From the NCBI GenBank assembly GCA_009103225.1, contig RHPI01001020.1, positions 53,426 to 117,425 of the forward strand: a stretch of 64,000 nt of DNA. The letters are read 5' to 3'. This DNA is from Chlorokybus atmophyticus (taxonomy: Eukaryota; Streptophyta; Chlorokybophyceae; Chlorokybales; Chlorokybaceae). The position numbers were made by a program, and so were the translations under genes. This document shows positions 60,916 to 64,000 of the stretch, one piece after another (position 1 is the first letter of the stretch; every line of letters begins with the position of its first letter). The notes beneath the pieces were generated by a model that was not told the origin of the DNA, ran no database searches, and was given only the letters and a program-made list of their open reading frames with translations.

Positions 60916-61671
60916 GCAACTGTCTTCTTGCCATAGCACTATGTCACCGCAATGAACAGCAAATAACAGTTGTACAACCAAGTGGGGTCATGTGCTGTAG
61001 TTGCTGCCTTCATGTCGAGTAATCACATGTCTACAGGGCATAACATCATGAATGTGCGCAGCCAGTGAGTCCATGGCATAGCAGATAGCAGTGAGGATGT
61101 GTGCACTAGTTGCACAACTGATGCACACTGATCACATATCTACCAACATACAATTAACAGCCAGAGGGCAGATCACTGTATATACAAACCAACTATACAT
61201 GCAGCTACAGACATTGAGTGTGCACAACTCCTACAGACCGCACATACCCGCACATGAGTGCATTTAGAGCTGCCTTCGCAGCACACATACACATACTCGC
61301 TGGCAACCACAATGGCTGATGTACACAACAGCACATGCATGCAGCTGCCTACACTCCTGTACACACAGCCATTGCTAGCCCACCAGTAGTGCACAGTTGC
61401 TCACACCAACTACCGGCCGCATCTGGCTCCACCTGGCGTTCCCATCAGCCACCGGGTCCTGCACAGCAATTATATTTACAGTTGCAGGCATAGCCATCAG
61501 AGCGCCTGTGATGCGCGCACACAGCATCACGCGCGCACGCAATGGCTCACACAGCGTTCTGCCATCAGCCCACAACAACCTCATCACACACAACTCGATG
61601 CTCTGGACATACTAACACTGGACGCCGCACACAAACTATGTAGCAAGTGCACAATGACAGTCGGTACACAC
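60916..61671. other. Spacer between methyltransferase and gene 3 of the element
   Basis: Minus-strand frame 61375-61593 is open and protein-like in part (NIIAVQDPVADGNARW) and may hold further 3' exons of gene 3, but I could not fix a junction. Otherwise nothing seen. Confidence 0.35.
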
Positions 61672-62660
61672 CTCGTTCTATGGGCATAACTGGCTGCCAC
61701 CCTCCGCCCTCCACTGCAGGGGGTGGATGCGGCAAACCCGGGTTGTCATCGTCACCATCATCGCCGCCTTGCAAAGGATGCAGACTCCATTGCCCCACTT
61801 CAAAAGGCAGCCATTCTGTGTCGTGCCATTGCTCAACCTAGTGTCGTCTACGTCCAGGGTCAGCATCACACTCAATGCCAATCACCCAGCGCGCCAGCGA
61901 GACACCGCCCACCACATGTTCAACTATCAACAGATCACTACCAAGGCGTGGAGGGAAGCCGGACGGCCTAAGCAACCTTTGCAAACTAAATCTAAACCCA
62001 AACCCACCAGGCAACTCAACATGCAACTCCCGTACACCAGCAACACCATCAACAGGCGTTCCCATTATATGCACCGGCCATCCAATAGGTACCTTCGCAA
62101 CAGGTGAGACAACATCAGAATTCCTCACATCACTCCGTCATTTACACACGCACTACTGCATCGAATGAGAACACTCACCTGCTCGTATGCAGACTGGTAA
62201 AATGCTCGACTCCTTCTGATGAAGGGGAGCGAACCGCCAAGAGCAAATGTCAACGACGGCGGGACTGCATCACCCACCCCTACAGGTGCCGCCATGTCCA
62301 GATCTAACCACCGATCAGGCTGCACCGGCACACGCCTGCCGCCGCCGCCCGCAACCACACCATCAACAACCCTTCTATCCCCAGCGACGCCTGCCAACCT
62401 ACATAGCGTAACAATACGTCGATTTCGAGCTGGCGGCAAACGGCGACAAACCGCTGTTACTAGACACGGAAAACCGTTTACTCACAACCAACCAGCCCTG
62501 ACCAAACGGTTGCCACAATCTGCTGACAGTCGGACAACACTGAGCTCCAGCACACTTTCGACTGCGGAACGCGCTCAACCGACACTGATCCGTCAGCGCT
62601 GGGCGAAGCGGAGGGCCGTCGAGATGAGGGAATTCGACAACCACATCAAGCGCGGTTTGC
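61672..62660 (-). pseudogene. Unrecognised Trp-rich gene on the opposite strand of the element; one internal stop
   Basis: Three minus-strand exons fit in phase: about 62486-62660, 62179-62429, 61672-62092. The donor at 62178 (CAG-GTGAGT) and the acceptor at 62093 are good matches. Readable segments include LDLDMAAPVGVGDAVPPSLT, FIRRSRAFYQSAYEQ, VPIGWPVHIMGTPVDGVAG, RELHVELPGGFGFRFSL and EQWHDTEWLPFEVGQW; it looks like a globular, beta-rich protein with an acidic, Pro-rich tail. A TAG at 61838-61840 sits in frame between two well-formed stretches. The start codon and 3' end are not resolved. It lies inside the terminal repeats, convergent with the other two genes, so it should belong to the element. 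No family is recognised. Confidence 0.45.
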
Positions 62661-62744
62661 AACTGTCAGGAGACGCCTGACGACACCATATCGCGCGGAA
62701 CACTGCGTCATTCACCAAGCACGGCGATGCACAGGACTGGCCGG

Positions 62745-62791
62745 GCCGGCACAAGCTTTGCCAGTGGGAAGGCCCCTTAGCGTCCTGACTG
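62745..62791 (-). repeat. Right terminal inverted repeat
   Basis: Ends CCCCTTAGCGTCCTGACTG on the plus strand, the inverse of the left end with two mismatches; 11 bases longer than the left repeat because of an internal insertion. Confidence 0.82.
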
Positions 62792-62795
62792 TGAG
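62792..62795. repeat. Right 4-bp target duplication of the 11-kb element
   Basis: TGAG, matching 51815-51818. Confidence 0.7.
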
Positions 62796-64000
62796 CAACT
62801 GACATGCAGCTGGTCACGTAAAGAAGTGATACATCATAACGTTAGTCCCCCTTCATCAAGTGCAACTAGTGGTGCGGCTGTTTGGTCGGGCCGGCCCTCA
62901 TTTGTAGTGGTCCACACGGGCCACGAGCGGCATCCGCGACTCACAATTACTCGCGAGTGCCGGGCTGCGCGGCAGTGTGCGCGGCCGCCTGCCTTCTATT
63001 GGCTGGACAGCGACGATGACGACCAAGCCGTTGGATGTACATCAATTCTGTCTCACCCGTCAAAAGTACACCCTCACGGCATGGAATTGCATGTGTGAAC
63101 AAATGGCAATAATGATTCCATTGATAAGATAATTATAAATCACAGGGCGGTATTGGCACATATGGCCGCATGGACATGCGGGGACAGTGCATTTAACCTA
63201 TACACGTTCGATTGAACAAATGCGATGGGACGATCCGTTGTAAATTACAACTGATCAATACCGTTCCTGCCCCCATCATAATCAATCATACAGCACATAC
63301 TTGTGTTATCGCTGCATAGGTGCCAAAAAAACCGTATGCAATACGCATAATACTGGAAGGACACAACTTTGAGTTTTTATGTAGCAACGTATACAATAGA
63401 TCAATTTCAAAGCAGTCTACTAAGATTGCTTAGAAATGTATCCATTGAATTGGTCCCACCATATATGAATAGGAGGAGCGCCGTCACGTTGCAGTGCGTC
63501 AATTCAGTTGCTGCGTAAACTAGGCGGTGACATCGTCGGAAACGCCGTTACCAAGTATGAGGTACAAAGCCGAAAGCTTCTATTACCGCTTGGGCGACGG
63601 CGAAGGAGAAACGGCATATTTGGTGTCGCGCGCATTATCAACACAGCGCAACACTGTACCGTGATCGTTCTAAGAAGCGCGTTTCCATTGGTACGAGGTT
63701 GCTCCCACCTTATGCCCCAAATAATCTTCTCACCCAATGTATTAACAACAATCTCACTCTGATCGTCACAATGCACGCTACCGTTATTGCGACTGTTTTT
63801 CGTTTGGGCGGCCGCCAATGTATCAGCCGAACAAGAAAAGCTTGATGCACGTACGGTTCGCTCTTATCGCTACAACCAGTGCGGTAGCGATTCCGACGTG
63901 GAAGATAATAAGACTGGTGTGCCGTACGAGGGGAAGGTGTCAGCATGAATCTGCGCGCAACCCCCTCGGCGGAGGCGGAGGCGGCGGCAGAGGCGGCGGC
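62796..64000. other. Right flank, no gene assigned
   Basis: 62850-63100 is GC-rich with an open frame ending in an acidic patch (WLDSDDDDQ), but no family is seen. 63100-63480 is AT-rich. 63500-63950 is again GC-richer with open frames on both strands; near 63810-63945 a frame with an acidic stretch (GSDSDVEDN) ends in TGA. The window ends in a GGCGGA/GGC repeat, so a gene may continue beyond it. Confidence 0.35.

Larger units (their letters stand above)
51819..62791. mobile_element. 11-kb Academ-like DNA transposon carrying a DNA methyltransferase gene
   Basis: Both ends share an imperfect inverted repeat: left CAGTCGGGACGCTAATGGG, right (inverted) CAGTCAGGACGCTAAGGGG, two differences in 19, followed after an 11-base indel by GCTTATGCCGGC versus GCTTGTGCCGGC. 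The flanks are TGAG on both sides. Inside are a large transposase-like gene with PIN/XPG-like and Cys-rich domains, a Tudor-like plus C5-methyltransferase gene and a third gene on the other strand. A 4-bp duplication, an XPG-like nuclease and a cysteine-cluster domain are, as I recall, traits of the Academ superfamily. All three genes have internal stops, so this copy is probably inactive but could move if helped by another copy. Confidence 0.82.

Overview
The window is nuclear DNA of a eukaryote. Every cellular gene I could assemble has several exons joined by short introns (about 65-620 bases) with GT-AG borders, and the reading phase is kept across every junction. There are no operons, Shine-Dalgarno sites or bacterial-style gene packing. 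The repeats (chromodomain Ty3/gypsy retroelements, a hAT transposon, long alternating CA/TG/CG tracts) and the gene content fit a protist; a green alga is my best guess, but there is no plastid marker or rRNA in the window to prove it. Base composition is near balanced, with AT-rich intergenic DNA and GC-richer exons.

Layout. 1.3-3.3 kb (-): bZIP transcription factor. 3.3-8.3 kb: no gene seen. 8.3-11.7 kb (+): secreted or membrane-anchored glycerophosphodiester phosphodiesterase. 12.9-21.2 kb: badly decayed Ty3/gypsy DNA. 22.1-24.1 kb (-): a survival-motor-neuron (SMN) homologue without a Tudor domain. 25.66-25.91 kb: assembly gap. 27.0-34.0 kb: complete but dead Ty3/gypsy chromovirus with both LTRs. 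34.8-38.0 kb: hAT transposon with an intact seven-exon transposase and a perfect 8-bp target duplication. 38.9-41.9 kb (-): FHA-RING ubiquitin ligase with a C-terminal PARP-type zinc finger. 42.2-46.3 kb (+): nucleoporin Nup93/Nic96. 46.5-48.4 kb (-): small cysteine-rich, apparently GPI-anchored protein. 48.9-50.6 kb (+): cysteine-type (omega-like) glutathione transferase. 50.97-51.06 kb: second gap. 51.8-62.8 kb: an 11-kb DNA transposon.

The most interesting object is that 11-kb element. It has imperfect terminal inverted repeats starting CAGTC, a 4-bp target duplication (TGAG), and a roughly 1,880-codon transposase-like gene with a coiled coil, a PIN/XPG-like nuclease domain and a C-terminal nine-cysteine domain, which best fits the Academ superfamily. 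It also holds a Tudor-like/C5-cytosine DNA methyltransferase gene and an unrecognised tryptophan-rich gene on the opposite strand. All three of these genes carry in-frame stops, so this copy is probably dead.

The cellular genes are unrelated housekeeping, signalling and stress functions. Two pairs are divergent with short shared promoters (FHA-RING/Nup93 and cysteine-rich protein/GST), and Nup93 and the cysteine-rich gene converge with only about 200 bases between their stop codons. In the dead elements most internal stops sit where Gln, Trp or Arg would be expected, i.e. C-to-T or G-to-A changes, as expected for decay of methylated repeats.
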